This document shows positions 21,738 to 34,039 of a stretch of 64,000 nt of DNA, in pieces. Within the stretch, counting starts at the first letter, position 1. The number at the start of each line of letters is the position of its first letter. A program made the translations under genes and the position numbers. Where the stretch lies: NCBI GenBank assembly GCA_963921935.1, contig OY998181.1, positions 114,844,957-114,908,956 on the forward strand, given 5' to 3'. The notes below the pieces were generated by a model. The model saw only the letters and a list, made by a program, of their open reading frames with translations, did no database searches and was not told where the DNA came from. This stretch comes from Galeruca laticollis (lineage: Eukaryota; Arthropoda; Insecta; Coleoptera; Chrysomelidae).

Positions 21738-22900
21738 AGGTAGATTATGCTCCGATGGCTAAACGAATGGCAGTATCATGGATGGTATTCAATTGTTTGA
21801 GAGTGATGTTTGTGGCCGAGCCCTACGCAATTGCTCCATAATCAATTTTAGATCTAATTATTGCTCTATAGATTCTCTGAAGAGTACCTGAGTCAGATCC
21901 CCAACTTGTGTTGCTCAACATGTTGACTATATTTAAGTTGTTTTTGCAAGACCTCACGAGTTCTAGAATATGATGTTTCCAGTTTAATTTAGAATCAAAT
22001 ATTACTCCTAGAAATTTGTAAGTTTGTACGAAACTGAGATTTTTATTGTATAGCGTGAGACAAGGTTGATAATTATTGTTGTGTTTTGAATAGATAAGAG
22101 ATTTCGTTTTTTCTGTTGAGAACATAAATCCACTTTCTTTTGACCAGTTTTCTATAGAATTCAATTGATTTTGAATTATTCTCGACATTGATTCTAAGTT
22201 CCATCGTTTAGCAATAAGTACTAAGTCGTCTGCGTATAATCTGTAATTGACAGGCGCTGTAGCTGTATAGACGATGGTGTTAATAGCTGTGACGAAAGGT
22301 GTATTACTAATTACTGATCCTTGAGGAGTACCATTTTCATGGAAGAAGCTTTTGGAGAGTTCTCCGTTAAGTTTTATTCGGGAGGATCTGTTTCACAAAA
22401 AACTGGAGATAAATGAAAGCATATGGCCTTGTATCCCCCACTCTGTTAATTGTTTTAATATTTTGTAGTGTCAGGCTGCATCAAATGCACGTTGGATGTT
22501 AAAAAATATTGTGACGCATGATTGATTGGTGACAAAAGCTTCATGTACTTCAGATTCTAGTTCGATTATGTTGTCTTGCGCAGATCTTTGTTGCCTGAAG
22601 CCACATTGTTGCATTGCTATATAGTTATGATACTCTAGATACCACATCAACCGCTGGTTTATAATTTTTTCCAATAATTTGCACATGACGCTTGTTAGAT
22701 ATTAGCCGATAATATTTTGGATCAGGTTTCTTTTTGTTTTGCTTTAGTATAGGTATGATTGTAGCTTGGCTCCATTTGTTATCAGTCCAAATAACATTGT
22801 AGATATCGATTAAAATTATTTTGGCACAGCTAGGCAAATTTTTTATGAATATTTCGGGGATTTCGTCTGGTCCTGGACTTGTGTTTTTCATTTTTGGTAA
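21738..22900 (-). pseudogene. Jockey-like reverse transcriptase
   Basis: Pieces in three frames: SPGPDEIPEIFIKNLP and YRLISN (22625-22891), then QQCGFRQQRSAQDNIIEL and IFFNIQRAFDAA (22471-22686), then LYADDLVLIA near 22220, then the thumb block WSKESGFMFSTEKTKSLIY and YKFLGVIFDSKLNWKHH (21823-22188). Motif C (YADD) is intact, but the motif A aspartate is Asn (FFN for FFD). The polymerase would be dead even if the frames were whole. Confidence 0.8.
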
Positions 22901-23358
22901 TGTTTCTTCAAGTTCAGTTTTAGCATTTAATTTTCAGCTAAAACTTTGGCTATTAGTTTATTTTCAGATGTGAGCTTGTTCTGAAATTGAAGAGCTCGTA
23001 TTCCTGTGATGGTGCGTTTCCCTGATACTCGTCGAATTTTGTTCCAAATTTCTGTGGGTAGAGTGTTGTCATTAATGCTGGCTACGAATTCATGCCACGA
23101 TTCTTTTTTGCGTTTTGTAGTATGTATTTACATCTTACTTTTTGTTTTTTAAATTCGATCAGATTTTCTTGATTTTTTGTGCTTTTTCCATACATTGTAA
23201 GCATGTTTACTTGCTCTAACCGCTACTTGGCAGTTTTTGTTCCACCATGGTACGGGTTGACGATTTTTAATCAATTATGATTTTTTACTGATTCTTTTGC
23301 TGCTTCTAACATGATATTTGCAAAATTATCAACTGTTTCGTCTATATCTGATTTTATT

Positions 23359-24100
23359 TCAAAGTTTGTTGTCTTCGATTGTTTGCTGATACCGTGCCCA
23401 ATTTGCGTTTTTATATTGCCATTTAGTACTAATTTTTGTAGTGGTTATATTTCTGTGATTGGAGTTATTAATAATTATTGGAGCAGGATCACTATTATAA
23501 ATGAGAGGTGAAGTTTCCCAAGTTAGTACGGTTAGTAAATTTGTGCTACAAAAGGTAAGGTCTAAAGCTGCCGTCTCTCCAGTGCAGGGGTTGAGCCTAG
23601 TGCCTTCCTCACTGTTCAGAAGGAGGCAAAGACCGCAGAGATCTGCAGTTGATGATAGCAGTTTGCCTTTGTTGGAAGTCATTTTGCATCCCCATTCAGT
23701 GTTGATATTTCCAATAATGATACGTTGAGATGTTATTTAAGGGACGACATCTGTTAGTTCTTGACTTGAAATTTCTTTATTGGCGGGTATGTACACATTG
23801 CAAATAGAAATTTTTCGTTCTAGGTTGATAGAGACTGCAACAGCTTCTAAATTTGTTTTTAGAGATATTTCGTTGACATCAGCGTCCTTTTTCATGTAAA
23901 TTGCAACTACTCCACTAGCTATCTTTGCGTTTACCCTGTTTTTATAGAAAGCTGAATAATTTTTTAATTTATTCATTTTCTTTTCAGTAAAATTTGTTTT
24001 CTGTAGTCCTACAATGAATCTGTTATATGGACTTATTAAATGTTGTAGCATAGGTCACTGCGAGTGGAACCCGTTCAGGTTCCACTGAAGAATGTAGGTT
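23359..24100 (-). pseudogene. Jockey-like endonuclease
   Basis: The domain opens with ILQWNLNGFHSQ near 24090, a TGA, then LISPYNRFIVGLQKTNF. The catalytic Glu of LQETNF is Lys here. It continues with GVVAIYMKKDADV and ISICNVYIPANKEIS (23737-24051). A stop follows, and 23359-23682 gives NKGKLLSSTADLCGLCLLL, TRLNPCTGETAALDLTFCS and WETSPLIYNSDPAPIII. The order is that of Jockey-clade endonucleases. Confidence 0.75.
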
Positions 24101-24779
24101 GATGTAGTACATATATTCAGAGGTTTGTTTGTTAGTACAATTCCTGGGATGTTGATGCGCCACTTTCTACATCCGTAGATCTAGTGCCAATCTGCTTCAT
24201 GATTCTTGTCCTGAGTCGTGGACAGCGAGATTTAATGCTTCTTTCCGTGTGATAAGGTCGGATTTGGTACAGTTGCAAAACCAAGTTGTCAAGATTATCG
24301 GTGAATTGCAGAATGGTTTTTACAGGGTCAGGGGCTCCCATTGTATTATCGAGCAAGAGCACCAGTTGATCAAAATCGAGTGAGCTGGGAGGGTTTTGAC
24401 TGTTAATAAATGTTTCTGCTGGTAGTAGTGACTCTCTGCAGCTTTTGGATTCATCAGTTTTTGGGTGCTTCTTCTTTTGTTTGGGTTTTATGAATTGTTT
24501 TGAGTCCGTATTTTCTTCGGGTGTATCTAGCTTAGAGATAATCTGTTCTATGCGTCTTTAACTTCCACTATGCGCGGTATTTATGTCAATTGGGGCTAGT
24601 TGTGGTGCAGGTATTGGTGAAGGTTTTGCGGCTTGGATCTTTTGTAATTGATCTGTATTTTCTCTGAGAGGTTGTGTTTCAATGTCAGTATTTGTATTTT
24701 GAATATTTGATTCCGGATTCTGATTTGTCATTGTACTTTGAGTAACAGCTGGTAAAAAATCGGGACACTGAGAGGCGCT

Positions 24780-25396
24780 ATGACCATCTTTTTTGCATTT
24801 TTAACAGGAAAGACCATCTTGTGATATGTTTATACGGTGAGGTGTGCCGTCAAAAGATAAAGTAATGTAGGAAGGTATATATGTAGGAGTTGAGATAGGT
24901 TTTATGTACTGTCCACTTGTCGGCGAAAACTTGGAATGTGACTATACTCGGAGAGTAGGGTGAAACCTAACTGTTTCAGTTCATTTACCAAGACATCATT
25001 GGGTATAGACGGACATACATTTGATAAGACCAATCGACGAGATGGAGTATTGAATTTACGACCATCAAGTATACAGTTACCGATTTTAATAGATTTACGT
25101 TTATTCATAAAAATGTTCACTGCTCGTTTGTTTATTAGGTATATACATATTCTACTATTGAAGATTCTTGAGCAAAAAATAATAGATTTTGGATCAATCA
25201 GAGACTCTAGTGCGTATATGTAATCCTGGAGGGACAATCCGTCAATTGTTGGAAACACAATCGCTTGCTCCTTGCTGGGAAATGTTTGTTGAGTGAGAGT
25301 GGATGCATATGATGAACATTGAGACTGTGGGTGATTTGTAACTGTACTTTGAGAGGGGCCCCTGTAGTCAGAAACCCCGTCAGAGGTTGTATTCAT
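24780..25396 (-). pseudogene. Jockey-like ORF1 (gag-like nucleic-acid binding protein)
   Basis: The open part (24902-25396, 164 aa) has PTIDGLSLQDYIYALESLI, FCSRIFNSRICIYLINK and RRLVLSNVCPSIPNDVLV followed by LGFTLLSEYSHIPSFRRQV. This is the RNA-binding gag-like domain seen in insect Jockey-type ORF1. After a frame break, 24780-24830 has a CCHC zinc knuckle, CKKDGHSASQCP, preceded by a Cys and an in-frame TAA. The protein would package element RNA. Confidence 0.72.
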
Positions 25397-26231
25397 GTTT
25401 CAATTAATACATTTTCTGTGGGAGATTTCATACGTTTGGATGACGGATCTGTCTGCTTCAATATTTTGGATATATAATCAGTAAAAAACTGATTTTTGTC
25501 TATTAGACTACGCTAATTATGTTTGTTTAATTTGTTTTAATTTGTGGAAAAGATAAAGTTCATGCAACTTACAGATGGTTACCTCTATGTATGCACTAAT
25601 AATGTTTACACTGTAACCTTACTACTTTTCCACGATACATATATTCGTATTTTGATTTGTTGTTAATGAGCTATTAAAGTACCGATAAGCAATGTGTACT
25701 CGTCGGCTACCAGAATAGGAATCTCTTATAACTTTTTAATTTAGTTTTTTGTTGCTTTCAAGCAGTTTTAGATGATTTTCGTTATTCTATATAACAAGTT
25801 ACGTCTTTTTTGTTTCTTGAAACAAATGTTGATCGTTTCCACTAGTGCAATCATTTGGTGAAATTAGTGGTCCTAATAAATTAACATCCTAAATACTTGC
25901 CCAAATATTTACTTTAAAATTACTTTGGTGAACCGTAACATTTTTGCGCCACGGCCAATGAAGTTAGGTTTGGGGGAAATCAACTCTCATAAAATTTCCA
26001 TGCCGTGTCGTAATTTTCTTTTTGGAATGCATATTTGAAGTATCGATTTGTATTCCATAACAATGAGAATAGTTACTTTTCAAACTTCATATTCGATTTA
26101 ACTGATAGTATTCAAGATAAAAGGCTATTTTTCACTAAATATATGGTGTAATTTCCAACTAACCATTTTATTCTATTCTGTGTATGTTTTCTTTAAATTT
26201 TTTTACATAATACTTTATAGAAAATGTAGTA
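25397..26231. other. Intergenic DNA, possibly Jockey 5' UTR at the left
   Basis: No gene seen. Confidence 0.4.
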
Positions 26232-28260
26232 ATATGTGTTTTAAATGGAACTTAACGTTTCTAACTAATTCCACAATATAATGGAAAATATTAAAAATTC
26301 TAAAAAATTGACAATTGTTACCATAACTGAATATCATCGCCATAATGACAGAAGTTACATTTCATTTTATGCCTACCTGATGTTTAGTAGTTATTTTTGG
26401 CTAGACCAAGAAGTGACCTATCTTGTGATTGACTTAATATATGTTTATAGAAAAAAGGAGATGTGATATTACAAATATTGAAGCTTAGATAATATTAGCC
26501 CTATGGTGATATCCTGGATATCATTTTTTCAATTAAGATCAGTATAACTGTGCAATGATATAGAAAACCAGGAGAACTATATCTGCTGATCTTTACAATT
26601 ATCACTTAAGAAGACAGTTTAATAGTGGAGAACTCCCCAGATTTATCTGTTCATTGACGACTTCATATTGTGGTTTTCTCAAGTGTCTTCTTATTTCCAA
26701 CTCCTCAAGGAAATCCAGTTCTTGTTTCTTATCACAAATATGTAGTACTCCTAGTTCTGTGTTTGGTGTCAATGAATGGTTGGTGTCAAGTAGATGTTTT
26801 TCGCGATTAGATTTATCAGGTTGTTTTAATCCGTATGCTCGTAAGTGTTCACTGTATCTGATTTCAAAATTTCTAAGGGTCTGACCCGAATAGACAGCAT
26901 TACATTCCGGACATTTGAGTTTATATATACCTGATTTCTTTAATGTTGGTATTTTGGTTTTAACATTTAACAAGTTTGTACTTACGTTACTTTCTGTTTT
27001 AAAAGCAACTGTTGTATTCGTTGCTAAAGATATTATCTTTGAAATATTATTGGAAATATTTCCTGGATATGTGATTGTTTTATGAGTTTTTATTTCTTCA
27101 GTTTGTTTAGGAAATATTAGTTGTAATGACACTTTTTTCTCTTTTTTATTAATTAGCTTATTTATCATATGCAATGGATAACCGTTAGATGTTGCTATTT
27201 GTCTAATTGTACTAATCTCTCTATCAAAATTACATTTGTTCATAGGAACTAAAAATGATCTATGTATCATTGAATTGTATGCCGCTAGTTTATGTGACAG
27301 GGGGTGATTGGAACTATAAGGAATTGTCACATCAGTGTGTGTTGGTTTTCGGTAAATTGCATAATCAAGTACATTATTTACTCTTTGAATTTTCAAATCT
27401 TGAATATTTATCAACTTCTAATGTAAATTCAATTTTTGGGTGTAAATTATTAATGTGGTTTAAAAATATATCTAGTTGTCGTTCACTACCTATAAAGCAT
27501 GCTAATATGTCATCTACATATCTATACCAAAATAACACATTTTTTGAAATATTATTTTCAAAGATTTTTCTTTTTAAACTGTCCATAAAAATGTTTGCCA
27601 AAATAGGTGATATTTGGTTTCCCATTTGTCAACCTTTATTTTGAATATAAATATATGTTATTGTCAAAAGTGAAATAATTCTGACTGATACATACATCAA
27701 ACATTTTTATCTTCTAGTAATTTTCTAACAAGTATTAGACATTCTTTAGGAGGAATTTTGATGAACATATTAGTAACGTCAAATGAAATAAGCTTAGCGT
27801 TATCTTGTAATTTGAATGCTTTTAATTTTTTGATTAGCTCTATTGAATTTCTAATTGAGTACTTAGATTCATATCCGTAACTATTGAGTATATTATTAAG
27901 CTTTTTTGCAAATATATTATTAGGAGTATTAAAATAAGAGACTACAGGTCTAATTGGTTTCGTTATTTTATGTAATTTCTGGTTCCATATAATTGTGGAC
28001 AATGAGGATTCTTATGTATCGTGGACCTCTTTTCGTGATCACTTAAAAGATAATTTGAATTATTAACAATATCCCTTACATTATTAGAAAACTCCTTTGT
28101 TGGGTCTGCTCTAATAACTTTTATATCGCTAGATTTTATAGTTATATATTTTTGACTTATAATTTTCAGATGTCAATATGACAGTTGTGTTCCCCTCATC
28201 AGATTGTGTAACTATTAGGTTATTATCTTTTATTTTCTTTTTTATTGCATTTAAAACTGT
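26232..28260 (-). mobile_element. Penelope-like element (PLE), copy A
   Basis: Minus-strand RT with a C-terminal GIY-YIG endonuclease, followed at its 3' side by a non-coding tail of about 370 bp that ends TATATTGTGGAATTAG at about 26280. The same tail follows copies B and C and makes up fragment D. At 28260 it meets an inverted copy B directly. Head-to-head and partial inverted arrangements are known for Penelope elements. Confidence 0.87.
26602..28255 (-). pseudogene. Penelope RT with GIY-YIG endonuclease
   Basis: Copies and integrates the element. The N-terminal RT block (near 28170) reads NLIVTQSDEGNTTVIL. Next comes KLISFDVTNMFIKIP (27697-28002; D kept), MGNQISPILANIFMDSL and WYRYVDDILACF (27374-27625; catalytic YVDD). 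The last frame (26602-27414, 270 aa) holds the thumb IYRKPTHTDVTIPYSSNHP and the GIY-YIG domain: SGIYKLKCPEC (Gly162-Tyr164, C168, C171), VYSGQT, Arg186 and EH190. The CPEC pair and later His residues form the zinc-linker seen in endonuclease-bearing PLEs. Two frame breaks and N-terminal stops make it inactive. Confidence 0.87.
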
Positions 28261-28261
28261 G

Positions 28262-29190
28262 ATTACAACTAATATTTCCTAAACAAACTGAAGGAATAAA
28301 AACTTATAAAACCATCACATATTCAGGAAATATTTCTAAGTATATTTCAAAGATAATATCTTTAGCAACGAATACAACAGTTGTTTTTAAAACAGAAAGT
28401 AACGTAAGAACAAAAATGTTAAGTGTAAAAACCAAAATACCAACATTAAAGAAATCAGGTATATATAAACTCAAATGTCCGGAATGTAATGCTGTCTATT
28501 CGGGTCAGACCCTTAGAAATTTTGAAATCAGATACAGTGAACACTTATGAGCATACGGATTGAAATAACCAGATAATGCTAATCACGCAAAACATCTACT
28601 TGACTCCAACCATTCATTGACACCAAACACAGAACTAGGAGTACTACATATTTGTGATAAGAAACAAGAACTGGATTTCCTTGAAGAGTTGGAAATTTGA
28701 AGACACTTAAGAAATCCACAATATGAAGTCGTCAATGAACAGATAAATCTAGGGAGTTCTCCACTATTAAACTGTCTTCTTAAGTGATAATTGTAGAGAT
28801 CAGCAGATATAGTTTTCCTGGTTTTCTATATCATTGCACAGTTATACTGATCTTAATTGGAAAAATGATATCCAGGATATCACCATAGGGCTAATAATAT
28901 CTAAGCTTCAATATTTGTAATATGCCATCTTCTTCTTTTTTCTATTAACATATATTAAGTCAATCACTTCTTGGTCTAGCCAAAAATAACTACTAAACAT
29001 CAGTTAGGCATAAAATGAAATGTAACTTCTGTCATTCTGACGATGATATTCAGTTATCGAAACAATTGTCAATTTTTCAGAATTTTTAATATTGTTCATT
29101 ATATTGTGGAATTAGTTAGAAACGTTGAGTTTCATACAAAACACTAATATGAGTAGATTCCACGAAGTAAGGGTCGAGACAGTTAATTTG
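28262..29190 (+). mobile_element. Penelope-like element, copy B, inverted and 5'-truncated
   Basis: Starts at ATTACAACTAATATTTCC, which corresponds to base about 27130 of copy A in reverse, and runs through the GIY-YIG domain and the full 3' tail to GACAGTTAATTT at 29190. With copy A it makes an inverted repeat with arms of about 0.9 kb. Confidence 0.88.
28270..28787 (+). pseudogene. Penelope GIY-YIG endonuclease domain, copy B
   Basis: Reads LIFPKQTEGIKTYKTITY through SGIYKLKCPECNAVYSGQT to LGSSPLLNCLLK and a stop, almost identical to copy A. Stops replace Arg after SEHL, Gln after YGLK, and Arg in ELEIRRHL. The GIY, VYSGQT and EH motifs remain. Confidence 0.85.
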
Positions 29191-31403
29191 TAGTAATATG
29201 TACTGAATTCTAGCAATTTTGGTATCTACATTAATTGAGAAAATGTTGAAACGATCGGTTCGTCGATATATCCGGCATATATTTTATTAATCCTCAATAA
29301 TCTCTTGGTTGTGTAATTATGTAGTTCGCTGCACTAATACTAACAATCCCGCAATAAATTGTGTTAACAGACAAATTCGCTTTATGGAATACTATTCTAA
29401 GCATAAACCATTTCTTCCCCAATATTTATTGATCCAAGTTTCAACATTACTCGTTTATAGAAAAACTTGATATAGATAATAACAATGATACATCGTCTGA
29501 ATGGATACACTTGTGAATGGAGCAACTTGCAAGAATATAAATCATCTTTCAAAGAAAGTTCCTGGGGAAACTTCTAAATAGAATTCAAGACAGGTAAAAA
29601 AGGTTTTTAACCAAATCACAAGAAACTTTCGATAATCTTGTGAGAAATATATTTCGGTGAAATTGCTTTGAAATTCAGAGCTGGACTCCCAAACAAAACT
29701 TATAAATGTTTCTTTAATGAAATAAGGTGTTGAGAATTTATTTTTCTTCTAATGCTATCTCTAAGTCGCAAGTGAGCATTTTTTTTCTAAATATTACAGC
29801 TCTAAAAAGTTGATTGGGGTATATTCGAACCACTATGTTAGGTTTCACAATAATGCATTAAGTTTTCCTCAATTTTTTTTCGCTATTTTCTATATTTGTT
29901 AAAATGCACATATTGAGATAATATGTTCAATAAGATAATAAGATATTATGGATTACAAAATATCTCTAGATATCAATAACCAAGACCATACGACAAACAA
30001 ATTAAGTTTTATTTAGGAATATTCAATCATAAAATGAACAAGAGGTGTTCAGATAGTAGGTTGTAATAGACGACAAAAATATAATAATACAAATTAAATT
30101 TGATTTAGTTCAGACTATCAAAAGTATAGAGTCTAGAAGTCAAATTCCTTTCGAAAAGACTAAGTTGATCTTTAAGCTTAAAGTTTAATAATATATTTTG
30201 ATTAAATCACAAAAGTAAATGTAATAAATTTTGAATATAAAAAAAATATTTGTAAGGCACATAAAAATCAAAAGGGAGTCATGTTTCTATCTATAGATTT
30301 CTCCGGAAATTGAATAATTGACTTTAAAAATTTCAAGAAAAGATGTAAACCTTTAGTTAAAATACCTATTGTGATGTTTCAGACAAAGATATTTGGTTTT
30401 ATTCAGTTTTGACGAGAATGTTATGCATTTGAAAATGTAACATTTCAAAATTTTATATATATAGCTTCTAATTTCAAAGGAAAATTTATAATTAAATAAG
30501 ATCATTTACAACAAAAGTTTAATAATAATGAGAGGAAGATTATGTGTGGAATACAACTATAAAAAATTGTACAACTTATTAACAAGAATTAAGAAGTGAA
30601 AATTGTATTCAAATGTGGTGAAACAGCTAGAATCTTAAATTGTAAATTTCTCAGTAACGGTCTGGAAGAAAGCATTGTGATTTGGAAGAAATGTGAATCT
30701 AATTATGGAGAACATGAATATGTTACTAGTTTATTCAAATGTTAATATTTTTTATATTCAAATATGAAATAATCACTTTTGACTCGACTCGTATATAGAG
30801 AAAAGTCAAAATTTGAATTAAATTGCAACATCAAGAATGCTTTGGATGGCGTTCCTATAAGAGCATGTGACAGATTTGATAGAGGGGAGTCGAAAATTAC
30901 ATTCAGTAGAGGAAACATTGTTGTTTTTAATACAAAATTACAAAGATCTCCTGTAAAGTTTGTTAAAAATTGAATGAAATGACATACTTGAAGTCTGAAG
31001 TGAGGTTATAGTGCTCCGGATAAAGAAGATGTCAAATGGACGAGGTGAATGAATAATCCTAACCATAATAATGCTAACAAAAATGCTTCATCACAAACTT
31101 TGATTTAGAAGAAATCTGAATTAAACGTAAGTTTTTGAAAACTGTCACATAAGTAAACTAACAAATCACAATTTGTGAACGTAAACAAACTAATTCTAAT
31201 CTTCTTGGCATGGTAGTGGACTTCAAAAAATAAGCTTTGGTGAAGGTATATCTAAAAAAAATGTAAATATTAGAATAGTTAGTCAGTATTAGTATCTTTT
31301 GAATTTTGATAACCTAAAATTTTACTAACCTTTCCAAGTTTTGCAATTAGGTGCTTTTGAGTGTGTTTATGTGTAGGTATAGTGATAATATAAATAGTTT
31401 TAA
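29191..31403. other. Long gene-poor AT-rich stretch
   Basis: Over 2 kb with no family motif, tandem repeat or RNA gene that I can recognise. The 64-codon frame at 30779-30973 has no identifiable domain. Confidence 0.45.
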
Positions 31404-31609
31404 TGATTATTTATTGACGTTTCTTAAAACCAATGAAATGCTTCTTTATTTGTCACAAGGGTGATTTTAAACCAATTTATGTCATTATTATAGTGGGAAT
31501 AAATCTCTTGTGATTATTCTCGGGAATAATCATTGTGGCTTTCATTTGCCTAGCAAGTGTCAGATAGTTGTCAAAATAATTACCTAATTGTGTCAACACG
31601 ATATATAAA

Positions 31610-32802
31610 ATGAGTGAAAACTATCGGTTTAGTACCTTTTCATATGCAGAAATAACAAAAAAGATTCCAGATACTACTTCGAAAAATACTCTAATAAGTA
31701 AGACAATTTAAGACCTTCACCAAAGAAAGAAATTATATTCTGGATCAATCTACTACAACAGCTACTCTGGCATTGCTTTTGAAAGATTGGGCTTATAACA
31801 TGAAAAGAAAAGACGGAATTGATTATAAAGAAGCAGTGATAAAGACAATGTGGATAAAACGGCAAAATTAGTTCAAGAACTTCACTTTAATAAGTATAAC
31901 AGGTCCTTTCATCCTGTCCATGATATAGAATTCAACAATGCTCGGAATGCAAGAGATGCAAAATGAAAAATTTCACAAAAACATCCTCAAAAGCACAAAC
32001 AAAGTTCTGTGGCACTTTCTAATACAGACTTGCAAATTTTTAACTATTGGGACGAAGATACACCTTGTGGATTGCAAAGAAAATTTTTTCACGTTGCCAT
32101 ACGATGCAAAATTTGTTCACGTTGCATCGTATGAACTAGCTTGGAGGGGAGGAGAGGCTACGAAATGTTTAGTTCATTATTTAAAAAAAAGAAACCGACA
32201 TAATAAGATTAAATACTGGCCGCATTGAATACAATCCCATCTTTACAAAAACTGCACAGGGTGGAGCACAAAGGTGCGCTAATAGTAAATGGTTGACTCC
32301 AAACGTAAATAACCCAGATATTTGCCCTGTTCGTCTTTTTTAAAAACTAATGGATGAACGTGAAGAAACTATTGAAACCGAACGCTTGTTTCTTACTCCA
32401 AATCCGGCTTGGCAAACTCAGGGTTCATGGTATAAAAACGTTCCTGTGGGAATAAATTCCATTGCAAAATGGATGAAAGAATCCGCAGAAAAAAGTAGGT
32501 CTAGACACAGTTACTAAAAAAATAACTAACCATTCTGTCAGATCAAGTGCAGTAAGTAACCTTTCAAAAGCTGGTGTAGGAGAACAAGAACTAATCAAGG
32601 TCACTGGTCATAATTCTGCAAGTTCGATTAAACCATACTTACAATTGAACCAAGAACATCATTCAAATATAATAAATAATCTTAGAGAAAATACGCAGGA
32701 GGAAACACTTAATATAACAAGCAATTCCAAATCCTCAATAAATAATGAGTTACGAAATATTTTTACTAATTGCGTTTTTCATTGTACTAATTTAAATTGT
32801 TA
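31610..32802 (+). pseudogene. CryptonA-like tyrosine recombinase (DUF3504-like)
   Basis: The likely start, ATGAGTGAAAAC at 31610, is preserved in the short derivative. Frames switch several times. Recognisable blocks in order are TTSKNTLIS, KERNYILDQ, YKEAVIKTMW, TPCGLQRK, FHVASYELAWRGGEATKCL (first catalytic Arg, near 32135), SKWLTPNVNNPDICPVRLF, RLFLTPNPAWQTQGSWYKN, ITNHSVRSSAVSNLSKAG (H-x-x-R at 32527), VTGHNSASSIKPYLQ (His and catalytic Tyr at 32635). The complete R-HxxR-H-Y set survives across frames. Family assignment is from the DUF3504/KIAA1958-like pattern. Confidence 0.75.
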
Positions 32803-32972
32803 ATTATTTTAATATATTCACAATGTGTCAACGATATTTTCGTACATTGTAATAATTAATTAAATTAAATTTTTCAAAAATTTTATGATAGTTTTATTGA
32901 TCTTTTTTATTGTAAAAATTTGTGAATCAAAAAATAATTTAGTCCAATATAACTCGCGATTTATAAAAATTA

Positions 32973-33094
32973 GAAAATAATTTGACAGATTTTGTTCAAA
33001 CTTGTTGCCATTTGGAAATAGCCACTCGAGCCCTGCGGGCTCTCGTGACTATTGCCTGGCAACAAGTTTTCAAGAAATCTGTCAAATTATTTTC
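32973..33094. repeat. Subterminal hairpin of the Crypton
   Basis: 19-bp perfect outer arms (32973-32991 and 33076-33094, GAAAATAATTTGACAGATT), inner arms ACTTGTTGCCA/TGGCAACAAGT, and a GC-rich head GAGCCCTGCGGGCTC. The derivative keeps the outer and middle stems and loses the head. Confidence 0.88.
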
Positions 33095-33133
33095 AATTTA
33101 TTCTCCCTCTCTATTTAAATTATTACTGAGAAT

Positions 33134-34039
33134 ATAATACTTGATTCAATAAAAAAATATGTAATCGCATTTTAGATGTTGTTTATTTTTAAAGACAAAT
33201 GACAATTAACATAGAATCCAACACACAGAAACACACTATTCATAAAATATTTTGATTTGATGTATGCAACTAATTTTTTCTTATGTCTATGTTTGAAATA
33301 TCTTCCAGATTTATTTAATAAATGATCTTGTTATTGTTCTGTTTCTCAAAATGTTTCATCTTATTTAAAAATAAAATTATAATTCATAATAAAAACTTAC
33401 TTGGAGCTATGCAATCCAAATAACTTACAAGATTATAAGTTTATCTAATTTCCGTTTTGAAACTAATCGCCCTGGGATAAGATTCTTATATGTTCATAAA
33501 TATTGAAGGAAAAGAAACTTAAGAATGAAAAGGTTAGAAAATAAAATAATTTATTCATATGAGCAAATCATCTTAAACAATAGAATATTAATAATAAATA
33601 ACAAAATAAATTGGCGCTTAAAAACAATAAGGAAAATAACAATTAAATAATAGTAATTATGCGTCAAGGTAGAAAAATGACGTATTATTGTCGAGGTCCA
33701 TCCGAGACATTAATACACTTTTCTACCGTGGCTGATATAGCATTTTTTTCACTACGGGCATTTTATTTTTTTAAATATTAGTTTTTGTAACTAATAAATA
33801 TCGAATATAATATGCACTTCAAAATTTTCTCAAAAATCAAATCATCCATGCTTCTGTCAAATGTAAAACACAAAAAGTCATCTATTTTTTTGACATAACG
33901 AAATTTATTTTGGAAGCCCCAAATGAGTTGTATTTGTCGAAAAAGGTTAGGTTAACCTTGTTTACTTAGGTACTTTTAGTTCATATGAAAATGAAATATC
34001 TCACTCTTTTGTGAATAAAATTTGAATTCTTTCTTTTTG
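33134..34039. other. Intergenic DNA
   Basis: Only a short inverted pair around 33665-33735 (CAAGGTAGAAAAATG / CACTTTTCTACCGTGG). No gene. Confidence 0.4.

Larger units (their letters stand above)
21738..25396 (-). mobile_element. Jockey-like non-LTR retrotransposon, 3'-truncated
   Basis: Minus-strand order: gag-like ORF1 with zinc knuckle, apurinic endonuclease, and RT. The ORF2 frame stops dead at 21738 inside a conserved C-terminal block (NTIHDTAIRLAIGA), where Crypton sequence starts. Loss of the 3' end is not the normal LINE truncation, so a later deletion or rearrangement is likely. The 5' end is not defined beyond the ORF1 start at 25396. Confidence 0.8.
31404..33133 (+). mobile_element. 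Animal-type Crypton (CryptonA-like), autonomous copy
   Basis: Ends are defined by comparison with the short derivative at 34040-34529, which shares the first about 310 bp and the last about 240 bp. No TIRs, as expected for Cryptons. The 5' end is TGATTATTTATTGACG; the 3' part carries a strong hairpin (32973-33094). It contains one recombinase frame with several frameshifts. Confidence 0.75.

Noticed and set aside
26232..29190. Inverted repeat read as a Tc1-type or foldback DNA transposon
   Set aside because: The arms contain RT and GIY-YIG coding sequence with family-specific tails, so it is a Penelope inverted dimer.
30779..30973. 64-codon plus-strand frame in a gene-poor stretch
   Set aside because: No domain, splice context or repeat support.
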